Source: CAVXNB01 sp963763085 (GTDB lineage: Bacteria > Actinomycetota > Acidimicrobiia > Acidimicrobiales > Bog-793). From it: DNA of 64,000 bases. The position numbers were made by a program, and so were the translations under genes. The notes beneath the pieces were generated by a model, which saw only the letters and a list, made by a program, of their open reading frames with translations, made no database searches and had not been told where the DNA came from. The stretch spans positions 248,001 to 312,000 of the forward strand of contig CAVXNB010000004.1 in assembly GCA_963763085.1 (NCBI GenBank). The letters are read 5' to 3'. Below are positions 9,429-16,717 of the stretch, piece by piece. The number at the start of each line of letters is the position of its first letter. Position 1 is the first letter of the stretch.

Positions 9429-9471
9429 TGCGGCCTCACCTCCTCCGGACCCGGCGCGCCTGGCGCTCGGG

Positions 9472-9491
9472 GCCCCGCTTCGAAACGGGGC
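9472..9491 (-). promoter_or_regulatory. Hairpin in the rpsF leader
   Basis: GCCCCG and CGGGGC pair around an 8-base loop containing TTCGAA, about 45 bases before the rpsF start. Many bacteria autoregulate this operon by bS6:bS18 binding a leader stem. Whether this hairpin is that site is inference; I did not see a full match to the motif. Confidence 0.35.
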
Positions 9492-9583
9492 AGGGGTAAT
9501 AGGGACCCGATCATGCTAGCCGAGGCCCGCTGCGCCCGGGCAGGTCGTCTTCCACGTTCGCAGCATCGCAGGCAGTTGTATCA

Positions 9584-9686
9584 GCCGAGCCGGAGTCGCC
9601 GAGCCGGGGCCGCCAAGCGGGGCCGCCGAGCCGGGGCCGCCGAGCCTGAGTCCGCCGAGCCGGGGTCCCCGAGCCGGGGCCGCGAA
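9584..9686. repeat. GC-rich 14-15-bp tandem repeats upstream of rpsF
   Basis: About seven degenerate copies of GCCGAGCCGGGGCC in head-to-tail order. They fill most of the 288-base gap between panB and rpsF. There is no open frame with a ribosome site through them. Variation between units (GGGGCC, GGAGTC, TGAGTCC) suggests an old array. Confidence 0.8.
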
Positions 9687-9716
9687 GCTGACAGGGCCCG
9701 CGCTACGCACCCCTGA

Positions 9717-10567
9717 TCAGGACGGCAGCTCGGCGAGCGCCTCGCGCAGCTCAACCGATGCGTGATAGGTCTCGGTCTCTGAGGGGTAGCGGCCCGCCCG
9801 CACATCGGCCCCCCAGGCCCTCACGGCCTCGGTGGCGATACTGCCCAGCTCCGCGTAGCGGCGGACGAACCTCGGAGATTTGCCCTCGGCGAGCCCGAGC
9901 AGGTCGTGCAGCACCATGACCTGTCCGTCACAACCGGGCCCTGCCCCGATGCCGATCGTCGGCACGTCCACGGCCGCAGTGACGCGCTCGGCGAGCACGT
10001 CCGGCACTCCTTCCAGCACGATCGCAAAACAACCCGCCGTCGCCAGCGCCTCGGCATCCCTCAGAAGCTCCCCGGCGGCGCTCGCCTCCCGCCCTTGAAC
10101 CTTGTAGCCGCCGATGGCGTTGATCGACTGCGGCGTGAGTCCGAGATGACCCATGACCGGTATCTCGGCGTCCAGGATCGCCCGCACGGCGTCCACCCGG
10201 CGGCGCCCACCCTCGAGCTTGACCGCGTGGGCGCCGGCCCGCACGAGGACGGCTGCGTTGCGGACCGTCTCGCTCGGCTCGAGGTGGTAGGTGAGCCACG
10301 GCATGTCACCCACGAGCAACGCGCGCGCGGCTTGGAGCGCGCCACGGCCGCCACATGATGAGCGAGATCCTCGATTCCCACATGCAGCGTGTCCTCGTGG
10401 CCGAGGACCACCTCGGCGAGCGTGTCGCCGACGAGGATGACGTCGACGCCGGCCTCGTCGACGACACGACCGAAGGGCGTGTCGTACGCCGTGATCATCA
10501 CGATGGGGTCGGCCCCCCGGCTGCGCTTTCGAGCGCGGATATCCGGTGCCGTTACTTGGCCTGCCAT
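9717..10567 (-). CDS. panB: 3-methyl-2-oxobutanoate hydroxymethyltransferase (frame break near 10330)
   Basis: First step of pantothenate synthesis: adds a hydroxymethyl group from methylene-tetrahydrofolate to 2-oxoisovalerate. N-part: VMITAYDTPFGRVVDEAGVDVILVGDTLAEVVLGHEDTL in short conserved pieces, then HHVAAVARSKPRA. The rest (LLVGDMPWLTY, AVKLEGG, VMGHLGLTPQS, GIGAGPGCDGQVMVLHDLLGL) is in another frame. The jump falls in the alternating CGCGCGCGCG run at about 10322-10331, where two extra bases (or one lost) would explain it. Start ATG 10567 has GGGAGGAGGT upstream. The corrected protein is about 282 residues, normal for PanB. Confidence 0.9.
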
Positions 10568-10635
10568 GTTCGGACCTCCTCCCGTCCGGCGCACTCGTGC
10601 TGCCGGCGGTCCATCAGCGGTCGATCAGTGGTCGA

Positions 10636-11049
10636 TCAGTGGTCGTTGCCTCCTGCGGCGAAGACCCTCAGGAGATGGTTCCAGCTGCACCCCTTGCAGA
10701 CTTCGACCACGTAGCACGTTACGTCACTGCTGCGCCGGGCGGTCTTCGAGAGCTCGCGGAGATCGGTGAGCGGCAGGCCGCTCGGAGGAAGGCCGGGGCC
10801 GAACGCGAACGTGACGTGGACGAGTCGCTCTTGTTCGCAGATCGGGCAGTCGGTGTCGGTGTGTCGTCCCAGGTTCTTCGCGACACGGAGAAGCTCGGGT
10901 TGAGCGTCGCAGACGTCGACCCTGCCGAGCCGGCCGCGGCGGTACTCCTTGACGATCGACTCGCGCATGAGCCGGTACTCGATGCGGCCCGGGCGCGGGG
11001 GTCCCCCAACCCCCCAGCTCGACTGTGGACCGCTCCGGACGCTCGGCAT
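10636..11049 (-). CDS. DUF5318 family actinobacterial protein
   Basis: Conserved actinobacterial protein of unknown function, about 137 residues. The domain is recognised by IEYRLMRESIV, VDVCDAQPELLRVAKNLG, the CPICEQERLVHVTF segment with paired cysteines, and DVTCYVVEVCKGCSWNHL with a second Cys pair, so a small zinc-binding fold is likely. The start at ATG 11049 is tentative because the upstream ribosome site is weak; an internal ATG lies at the RLMRES segment. It is close to the CPBP protease gene (stop 11 bases upstream), same strand. Confidence 0.75.
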   Translation of the reverse strand: MPSVRSGPQSSWGVGGPPRPGRIEYRLMRESIVKEYRRGRLGRVDVCDAQPELLRVAKNLGRHTDTDCPICEQERLVHVTFAFGPGLPPSGLPLTDLRELSKTARRSSDVTCYVVEVCKGCSWNHLLRVFAAGGNDH

Positions 11050-11059
11050 GTCGGCCAGG

Positions 11060-12181
11060 CTACAGTCCGCGCCGCCCCGCATCCGACCGTGAGAGGTCGG
11101 GCCGACCGGCAAGCCGGCCGCGCCACAGGAGCCAGAACACGAAGGTTGACGGACCGAGCAGCAGGACCTCGACGACCAACTCCCCGCCGCCGAAGAACGG
11201 CAGCAGGATGAGGCCGAGGTCCCATAGCGCGTGCACGACGATGAAGGGCCACAACCTCCGGTACCTCCGGTAGACGAGAACGCTCGCCAACGCCCAGGCG
11301 AGGATCGGGAGAACTCCCCAGCCGTAGTACAGGTGGTAGGAGATCCGGACCAGGACGGCGATCGTGACCACGGCCGCGGGCGAAAGACCCCGCTGCTCGA
11401 GACGTCTGACGAGGTACCCCAACACGACGATCTCCTCCGCGACGCCGGCCGTGAGAGCAGTCGCGATCCCGACGATCGAGAAGTACCCCGGCAGATGCTG
11501 CGTCGGCGGCGTGATGCCCCGGACGTTGGCGGCGTGAAGGAGGACGGCGACCCCGGCCTGGGGGACCAGGAAGCAGAGCAGGAAGACCGGAAGCAGGAGC
11601 GCGAGATCCTTCCTGGCATCGGAGCTGTCCAGCCCGATCGCGCGGCCACCGCCTTCCCCGGAGACCGACAGGAGGTAGATGACCAGTGCGGCTGCCGCCA
11701 ACGGTTCAAGCGTGAGGACGAGGTCGATCAGAAACGACAACGTCGGGTGACCAGCGATCGGCAGAGGGAACCGGCCGGGCGTTCCTTTGTGGACCGCCGC
11801 CTGCACGAGGACCGCGACCGCGTTCAGCACGTACGGGAGCGGGAAGATCGCGAGCACGATGACGAGCTCGACCGTCAAGCGCCGGCGTATGGATCTCCCG
11901 ACAGGTTCGGCGGCCGGGCCGGCGGCGGCGACACCGGCGGGACGGGCGGCGGCGGCACCGGCGGCGGCCGGGCCGGGGGGACGTTCGGCGGCGCCGGCCG
12001 GGGCGGCGGCGGCGGGACGGGCGGCGGCAGCAGTGCCAGCGGCCGGGCCGCCAGGAACCCCTGGCCCCTCGGGGGTGGCCGACGTGAACGCCGTCCAGTT
12101 CCGGCCGTCCCACCAACGCAGCGGTGCCATGCCCCACGGGTCCCGGTACCAGGCGGCGGGCGGAAGCGTGCCCGGGCCCAC
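11060..12181 (-). CDS. CPBP (CAAX/Abi-type) intramembrane metalloprotease with DUF2510 N-domain
   Basis: Integral membrane protein of about 373 residues. N-terminal DUF2510 motif (WYRDPWG, LRWWDGRNWT) is followed by an Ala/Pro-rich linker and about seven membrane segments. The CPBP motifs are intact: GVAEEIVVLGYLVRR (glutamate pair), the YHLYYGW segment and FIVVHALWDLG. Substrate unknown. Start GTG 12181 is chosen because GGGTGA precedes it and DUF2510 usually begins at the N-terminus; an ATG at 12259 lies inside the palindromic operator and is less likely. It is divergent from the PadR gene, which probably controls it. Confidence 0.8.
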   Translation of the reverse strand: MGPGTLPPAAWYRDPWGMAPLRWWDGRNWTAFTSATPEGPGVPGGPAAGTAAAARPAAAAPAGAAERPPGPAAAGAAAARPAGVAAAGPAAEPVGRSIRRRLTVELVIVLAIFPLPYVLNAVAVLVQAAVHKGTPGRFPLPIAGHPTLSFLIDLVLTLEPLAAAALVIYLLSVSGEGGGRAIGLDSSDARKDLALLLPVFLLCFLVPQAGVAVLLHAANVRGITPPTQHLPGYFSIVGIATALTAGVAEEIVVLGYLVRRLEQRGLSPAAVVTIAVLVRISYHLYYGWGVLPILAWALASVLVYRRYRRLWPFIVVHALWDLGLILLPFFGGGELVVEVLLLGPSTFVFWLLWRGRLAGRPDLSRSDAGRRGL

Positions 12182-12251
12182 AGCGTCACCCACGGTCGCG
12201 GAGCGTAGTTCCAGGCTGGCGCAGGCCCGAGAGCTTCCGCTACGATGCACG

Positions 12252-12278
12252 CTCGACATATCGCATCGATATGTCGAG
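12252..12278. promoter_or_regulatory. Perfect palindromic operator between CPBP protease and padR
   Basis: CTCGACATATCG and CGATATGTCGAG form 12-bp perfect arms around CAT. The ATAT steps are rare in this GC-rich DNA. The site sits 18 bases before the first usable padR GTG and in the divergent promoter region, as expected for an autoregulating PadR repressor. Binding by this PadR is inferred. Confidence 0.75.
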
Positions 12279-12295
12279 TTGATATAGTGAGGACT

Positions 12296-13075
12296 GTGCT
12301 CGAACTCGCGATACTCGGCCTGCTCAAGGAGCACCCGATGCACGGCTATGACCTGCGCAAAAGGCTGCGCGGGGATTTCGGCCTGCTCTCGAGCCTGTCG
12401 TTCGGGTCGCTCTACCCGGCTCTGGCACGCCTCGAGGCAGCCGGAGCCGTCCATGAACTGTCTCCGGAGCGGCACGCCCCGGCTGCTCAGTCGTCCGGAG
12501 CGTGGGCCTTTCCGCATCCCGGCTCCATCGCCGGAGAGAGGGCCGCCTTCCGAGCACGCCTCGCTTCGCGGCGCTCGGCGCCGGCGCGGGCCTCCGGGGG
12601 CACGCGGGGTCGCCGTGTGTACGAGCTCACGGCGCGAGGCGACGAGGTCTTCCACCGATTGCTCGAGACAGAGGAGCCCAAGCCGGAGGACGGCCGCGCG
12701 TTCGCCTTGCGTTGGGCGTTCGCCCGCCACCTCACGCCTCAGGCTCGACTCCGGCTTCTCCACCGCCGCCGTGCTCAGCTCGTCGCGGTGCGGGACGGCT
12801 CCCGTCGAGCGTTCGAGTCGCCGTCGCGGCCACTCGACCGGTACGAGCGCTCCCTCGTGGAGCACGCCGTCGAGGTCACGGAGAACGATCTGACCTGGAT
12901 CGACCGTCTCATCGCGGCCGAGCAGGTGGCGCTCTCGGCCTCGCCGGCCTCGCCGGCCTCAATGTCCCCAGTACCGCCAGTCCCGGCCGCGGAGGTTCCG
13001 CCGGCCGCGTTGCACGAACCGGTCGCTGACGCAGGTCGCGCACCGGAGTACGCCAGAGAAAGGAGCGAGCCATGA
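12296..13075 (+). CDS. PadR family transcriptional regulator
   Basis: Winged-helix regulator, about 259 residues. LELAILGLLKEHPMHGYDLRKRL and LSFGSLYPALARLEAAGAV are the PadR DNA-binding domain; RVYELTARGDEVF is the wing, separated by a long insert that I recall from the ino1-linked PadR subfamily. The C-domain helix (RFAFARHLT-like region near residue 145) follows, then a Pro/Ala tail. GTG 12296 or GTG 12287 are the candidate starts, almost directly after the promoter palindrome, so the message may be leaderless. The stop overlaps the ino1 start (ATGA), so both are one operon. Confidence 0.85.
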   Translation: MLELAILGLLKEHPMHGYDLRKRLRGDFGLLSSLSFGSLYPALARLEAAGAVHELSPERHAPAAQSSGAWAFPHPGSIAGERAAFRARLASRRSAPARASGGTRGRRVYELTARGDEVFHRLLETEEPKPEDGRAFALRWAFARHLTPQARLRLLHRRRAQLVAVRDGSRRAFESPSRPLDRYERSLVEHAVEVTENDLTWIDRLIAAEQVALSASPASPASMSPVPPVPAAEVPPAALHEPVADAGRAPEYARERSEP

Positions 13076-14154
13076 CTCGGTCGGCCCACAAGATCAAGGT
13101 CGCCCTCGCGGGGATCGGCAACTGTGCGAGCTCGCTCGTGCAAGGGGTCGAGTACTACCGCGACGCCGACCCGAGCGACCGGGTGCCCGGTCTCATGCAC
13201 GTGACGCTCGGGGGCTATCACGTCGGCGACACCGAGTTCGTCGCCGCCTTCGACGTCGACGCCGCCAAGGTCGGACTCGATCTCTCCAAGGCCGTCTTCG
13301 CCTCGAACAACAACACGATCCGCTTCTCCGAAGTCCCCGCTCTCGGCGTCACCGTCGAGCGTGGTCCGACCCTCGACGGGCTCGGCACCTACTACCGCAA
13401 GAGCGTCGAGGAGTCGCCGGCCTCACCGGTGGACGTGGCCGACGTACTGCGCCGCAGCGGCGCCGAGGTGCTGGTCGCCTACCTCCCGGTCGGCTCCGAG
13501 CAGGCGCAGAAGCACTACGCGACAGCGGCCCTCGAAGCCGGCGTGGCGTTCGTCAACGCCATCCCCGTCTTCATCGCCAGCGACCCCGAGTGGGCCGACC
13601 GCTTCGCCAAGGCGGGCGTGCCGATCATCGGCGACGACATCAAGAGCCAGGTCGGCTCCACGATCGTGCACCGGATCCTCACGCGCTTGTTCGAGGACCG
13701 AGGCATCGTGCTCGACCGCACCTACCAGCTCAACGTGGGCGGCAACATGGATTTCCGCAACATGTTGGAGCCCGAGCGGCTCGAGTCCAAGAGGATCTCG
13801 AAGACCCAGGCCGTCACGAGCCAGATCGACCGGGCGCTTCCGAAGGACTCCGTGCACATCGGCCCTTCGGACTATGTGCCGTGGCTCGAGGACCGCAAGG
13901 TGGCCTACATCCGCATGGAAGGCCGCAATTTCGGGGACGTGCCGCTCAACCTGGAGCTGAAGCTCGAGGTGTGGGACTCGCCGAACTCGGCCGGCGTCAT
14001 CATCGACGCACTGCGCTGTGCCAGGCTCGGCCTCGACCGGGGCCTGGGCGGCCCGCTCGTCGCTCCGTCGGCCTACTTCATGAAGTCGCCACCGGTGCAG
14101 TTCCACGACGACGAGGCCTACCGGATGATCGAGGAATTCGCGAACAACCGCTGA
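13072..14154 (+). CDS. ino1: Inositol-3-phosphate synthase (actinobacterial type)
   Basis: NAD-dependent conversion of glucose-6-phosphate to inositol-3-phosphate, the first step toward phosphatidylinositol and mycothiol-type thiols in actinobacteria. 360 residues, full length. VALAGIGNCASSLVQGVEYY is the nucleotide-binding start; VAYLPVGSEQAQKHYATAAL, FVNAIPVFIAS, IIGDDIKSQVGSTIVHRIL, LNVGGNMDFRNML, SKTQAVTSQI and VHIGPSDYVPWLEDRKVAYI are family signatures. The ATGA overlap with padR indicates coupled translation and likely joint control. Confidence 0.96.
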   Translation: MTRSAHKIKVALAGIGNCASSLVQGVEYYRDADPSDRVPGLMHVTLGGYHVGDTEFVAAFDVDAAKVGLDLSKAVFASNNNTIRFSEVPALGVTVERGPTLDGLGTYYRKSVEESPASPVDVADVLRRSGAEVLVAYLPVGSEQAQKHYATAALEAGVAFVNAIPVFIASDPEWADRFAKAGVPIIGDDIKSQVGSTIVHRILTRLFEDRGIVLDRTYQLNVGGNMDFRNMLEPERLESKRISKTQAVTSQIDRALPKDSVHIGPSDYVPWLEDRKVAYIRMEGRNFGDVPLNLELKLEVWDSPNSAGVIIDALRCARLGLDRGLGGPLVAPSAYFMKSPPVQFHDDEAYRMIEEFANNR

Positions 14155-14164
14155 GCCACCCGGC

Positions 14165-15577
14165 TCAGCCGGAAGCGCGCCGCTCCGCCCACCAGGCATC
14201 GAGACGGCGCAGGATCTCCTCCTCGCCCAACAGCCCCTCGTCGAGACGGATCTGAAGAAGAAACTCGAGCGCGGCGCCGACGTCGCGTCCCGGCGGGATC
14301 CCGAGGTGCGCCATGACCGCCACCCCGTCCACCTCCGGCCGGATCGAGTCCAGCTCCTCGAGCTCGCGCAGCTCGGCCAGCCGCCTCTCGAGAGCGTCCA
14401 TGCGCTCGCCGAGCTCCCGCGCCTTGGCCTCGTTGCGGGTCGTGCAGTCACAGCGCGTCAGCTCGTTCAGCCGGCTCAGCAGGGGGCCGGCGTCGCGGGC
14501 GTAGCGGCGCACGGCGGAGTCGGTCCAGCCCATCTTGAAAGTGTGGAACCGCAGGTGGAGCTCAACCAGGCGTGCGACGTCGTGGATCTCGGCGGTGGGA
14601 TAGCGCAGCTCCTGCATGCGTGCGACCGTCATCCTTGCCCCGACGACGTCGTGGTGATGGAAATGGACACCGCCGGGACCGATCTCCCGGGTCCGCGGCT
14701 TGCCGATGTCGTGGAACAGGGCGGCCAGCCTGAGAATCTTGTCGGGACTCGTCTTCTCGACCACGGCGATGGTGTGGGCGAGGACGTCCTTGTGCCGTTG
14801 GATCGGGTCCTGCTCGAGCGCAAGCGCAGGCAGTTCGGGGAGGAACTCGGACGCCAGCCCCGTATCGACGAGAAACCACAATCCGGGTGTGGGATTCGGC
14901 AACACCATCAATTTGTCCAGCTCGTCCCGGATCCGCTCCCTGGACACGATCCCCAAGCGTGAGCCCAGCTCCCTGACGGCTACGACCAGCTCGGGGTCCG
15001 GCTCCAAGCCGTAACCGGCGATGAACCGGGCCGCGCGCAGCATGCGGAGCGGATCGTCCGAAAATGACACCTCGGGGTCGAGCGGGGTGCGCAACCGGTG
15101 AGCGGCGAGGTCGGCGATGCCGTTGAACGGATCGACGAGCTTCAGGCCCGGCAGGCTGAGCGCCATCGCGTTGACAGTGAAGTCCCGACGCGACAGGTCC
15201 GTCTCGACGTCGTGGCCGAAGGCGACCTCCGGCTTGCGGGAGTCGGGTACGTAGGCCTCCGCGCGATGCGTTGTGATCTCGAAACGATGCCCCCCGAACA
15301 ACAAGCCAATCGTCCCGAAACGCCTTCCCTGCGTCCACATGGCCTCCGCGATGTCCGAGACCAGCGCCTCGATCTCGTCGGGCGTCGCATCCGTCGTGAG
15401 GTCGATGTCGACCTCCGGCCCGGGTTCGACACCGCCGGGACGGCCGACGATGCCGTCGCGGACCGGTCCTCCGACGAGGTAGACCTGCTTGCCCGTAGCG
15501 TTGAACCGCTCGGCCAACGGCAGTGTCGCCTCGAGGACCGGCCGGAGCCGCTCGGGGATCCCGTCGTCGGGGCTCAC
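14165..15577 (-). CDS. CCA tRNA nucleotidyltransferase with HD domain
   Basis: Adds or repairs the 3' CCA of tRNAs; needed here since the tRNA-Ile at 41576 has no encoded CCA. 470 residues. Class-II polymerase head: VYLVGGPVRDGI, DIDLTTDATPDEI (metal Asp pair), RRDFTVNAMAL, DDPLRMLRAARF. HD domain: RLAALFHDIGKPRT, HHHDVVGARM, VELHLRF. The GTG start at 15577 overlaps the stop of the deacetylase gene (GTGA). Position beside the DUF6049-murJ genes matches other actinobacteria. Confidence 0.93.
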   Translation of the reverse strand: MSPDDGIPERLRPVLEATLPLAERFNATGKQVYLVGGPVRDGIVGRPGGVEPGPEVDIDLTTDATPDEIEALVSDIAEAMWTQGRRFGTIGLLFGGHRFEITTHRAEAYVPDSRKPEVAFGHDVETDLSRRDFTVNAMALSLPGLKLVDPFNGIADLAAHRLRTPLDPEVSFSDDPLRMLRAARFIAGYGLEPDPELVVAVRELGSRLGIVSRERIRDELDKLMVLPNPTPGLWFLVDTGLASEFLPELPALALEQDPIQRHKDVLAHTIAVVEKTSPDKILRLAALFHDIGKPRTREIGPGGVHFHHHDVVGARMTVARMQELRYPTAEIHDVARLVELHLRFHTFKMGWTDSAVRRYARDAGPLLSRLNELTRCDCTTRNEAKARELGERMDALERRLAELRELEELDSIRPEVDGVAVMAHLGIPPGRDVGAALEFLLQIRLDEGLLGEEEILRRLDAWWAERRASG

Positions 15578-16596
15578 CCGGCGAGCGCAGCCCGGTGGTA
15601 GCGGTTGGCTTTGGCAACGACCTCGCGGGCGTGCTCGCTGATCTCGCCGCGCGAGGCGGGCTCGGGTCGGTACTCCGTCCCTCCGAGCGCAGCTACGCAG
15701 GCACCGACGGAGGCGGCCAGCGACGTCAGGTCGTAGCCGCCCTCCAGAAACGCGATCAGGCGACCGGCCGGCACCAGGCGCACCGCCTGGGCCGTAAGGT
15801 CCACGAAGTCCCCGGCCGTGAGACCGAGGTCGGTCAGGGGGTCGGCCCGGTGCGCGTCGAACCCCGCCGAGACGAGCAACCAGTCCGGTGCGAACTCCTC
15901 GGCGAGCGGGACGACGACCTCGTCGAAGGCGAGGCGGTAGGTGTCGCCCGCGGTCCCCGCTGGGAACGGCAGGTTCACGGTCGCCCCTCGCCCGGGGCCG
16001 TCTCCCGTCTCGGTCAACGAGCCGGTTCCCGGATAGAAGGGGAATTGGTGGAGCGACACGTAGAGAACGTCGGCGCGCTCGTAGAACAGGTCCTGGGTCC
16101 CGTTGCCGTGGTGGGCGTCCCAGTCGAGCACCATGACGCGCTCGCCTTGGGCGGCGAGCAGACCGGCCGTCACGGCAACGTTGTTGAAGAGGCAGAACCC
16201 CATCGCACGGGCGCCGAGCGCGTGATGCCCCGGCGGGCGCACGGCGAGAAACGCCGCCCCGCCTTCGCCACGCCGCAACCGCTCGACTGCGTCGGGGCCG
16301 GCCCCCGCGGCCCGCAGCGCCGCGTCGAACGAGCCGGGACCGGCGACGGTGTCCTGGTCGACGTGGCCGCCTCCCCTCCGGCAATGGTCCTCGATGCTCT
16401 CGATATACGAGCCGTCGTGGACGATCTCGAGCTCGGCGCGCGTCGCCCTGCGAGGCTCGAACGGGACGACCAGCTCGGCGGCGGGCGAGGCTTCGACGCC
16501 GGCGAACACGGCGGCCAGCCGCTCGGCACGCTCCGGATGCCAGCCTCCGGTGTCGTGGGCGGCGAATTCCTCGTGACGTCCGAGCAGCACCACCAT
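15574..16596 (-). CDS. Histone deacetylase-like amidohydrolase
   Basis: Zinc-dependent deacetylase of the HDAC/acetoin-utilisation fold, 340 residues. Zn and catalytic motifs are complete: HPERAERL, AVRPPGHHAL (His-His pair), GFCLFNNVAV, VMVLDWDAHHGNGTQ (Zn Asp and His), LHQFPFYPGTG, VSAGFDAHRADPL (second Zn Asp) and LEGGYDLTSL with the Tyr region. Bacterial members act on acetylated polyamines or small amides; the substrate here is unknown. ATG 16596 is chosen as the fold begins there; the frame is open to 16953 with unrelated low-quality sequence. It is coupled to the CCA-adding enzyme. Confidence 0.88.
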   Translation of the reverse strand: MVVLLGRHEEFAAHDTGGWHPERAERLAAVFAGVEASPAAELVVPFEPRRATRAELEIVHDGSYIESIEDHCRRGGGHVDQDTVAGPGSFDAALRAAGAGPDAVERLRRGEGGAAFLAVRPPGHHALGARAMGFCLFNNVAVTAGLLAAQGERVMVLDWDAHHGNGTQDLFYERADVLYVSLHQFPFYPGTGSLTETGDGPGRGATVNLPFPAGTAGDTYRLAFDEVVVPLAEEFAPDWLLVSAGFDAHRADPLTDLGLTAGDFVDLTAQAVRLVPAGRLIAFLEGGYDLTSLAASVGACVAALGGTEYRPEPASRGEISEHAREVVAKANRYHRAALAG

Positions 16597-16717
16597 TCCA
16601 CGACGGTATCGCCAAGGCGAGCGAGGCGCGGCGGTGCGGCGACCGGGAGGGGGCGCGGGGCTGGATTGCGCAGCCTGCAGTTTCTCAGTCGCCGCAGATA
16701 GGCTCGCAGCGTCTCGC

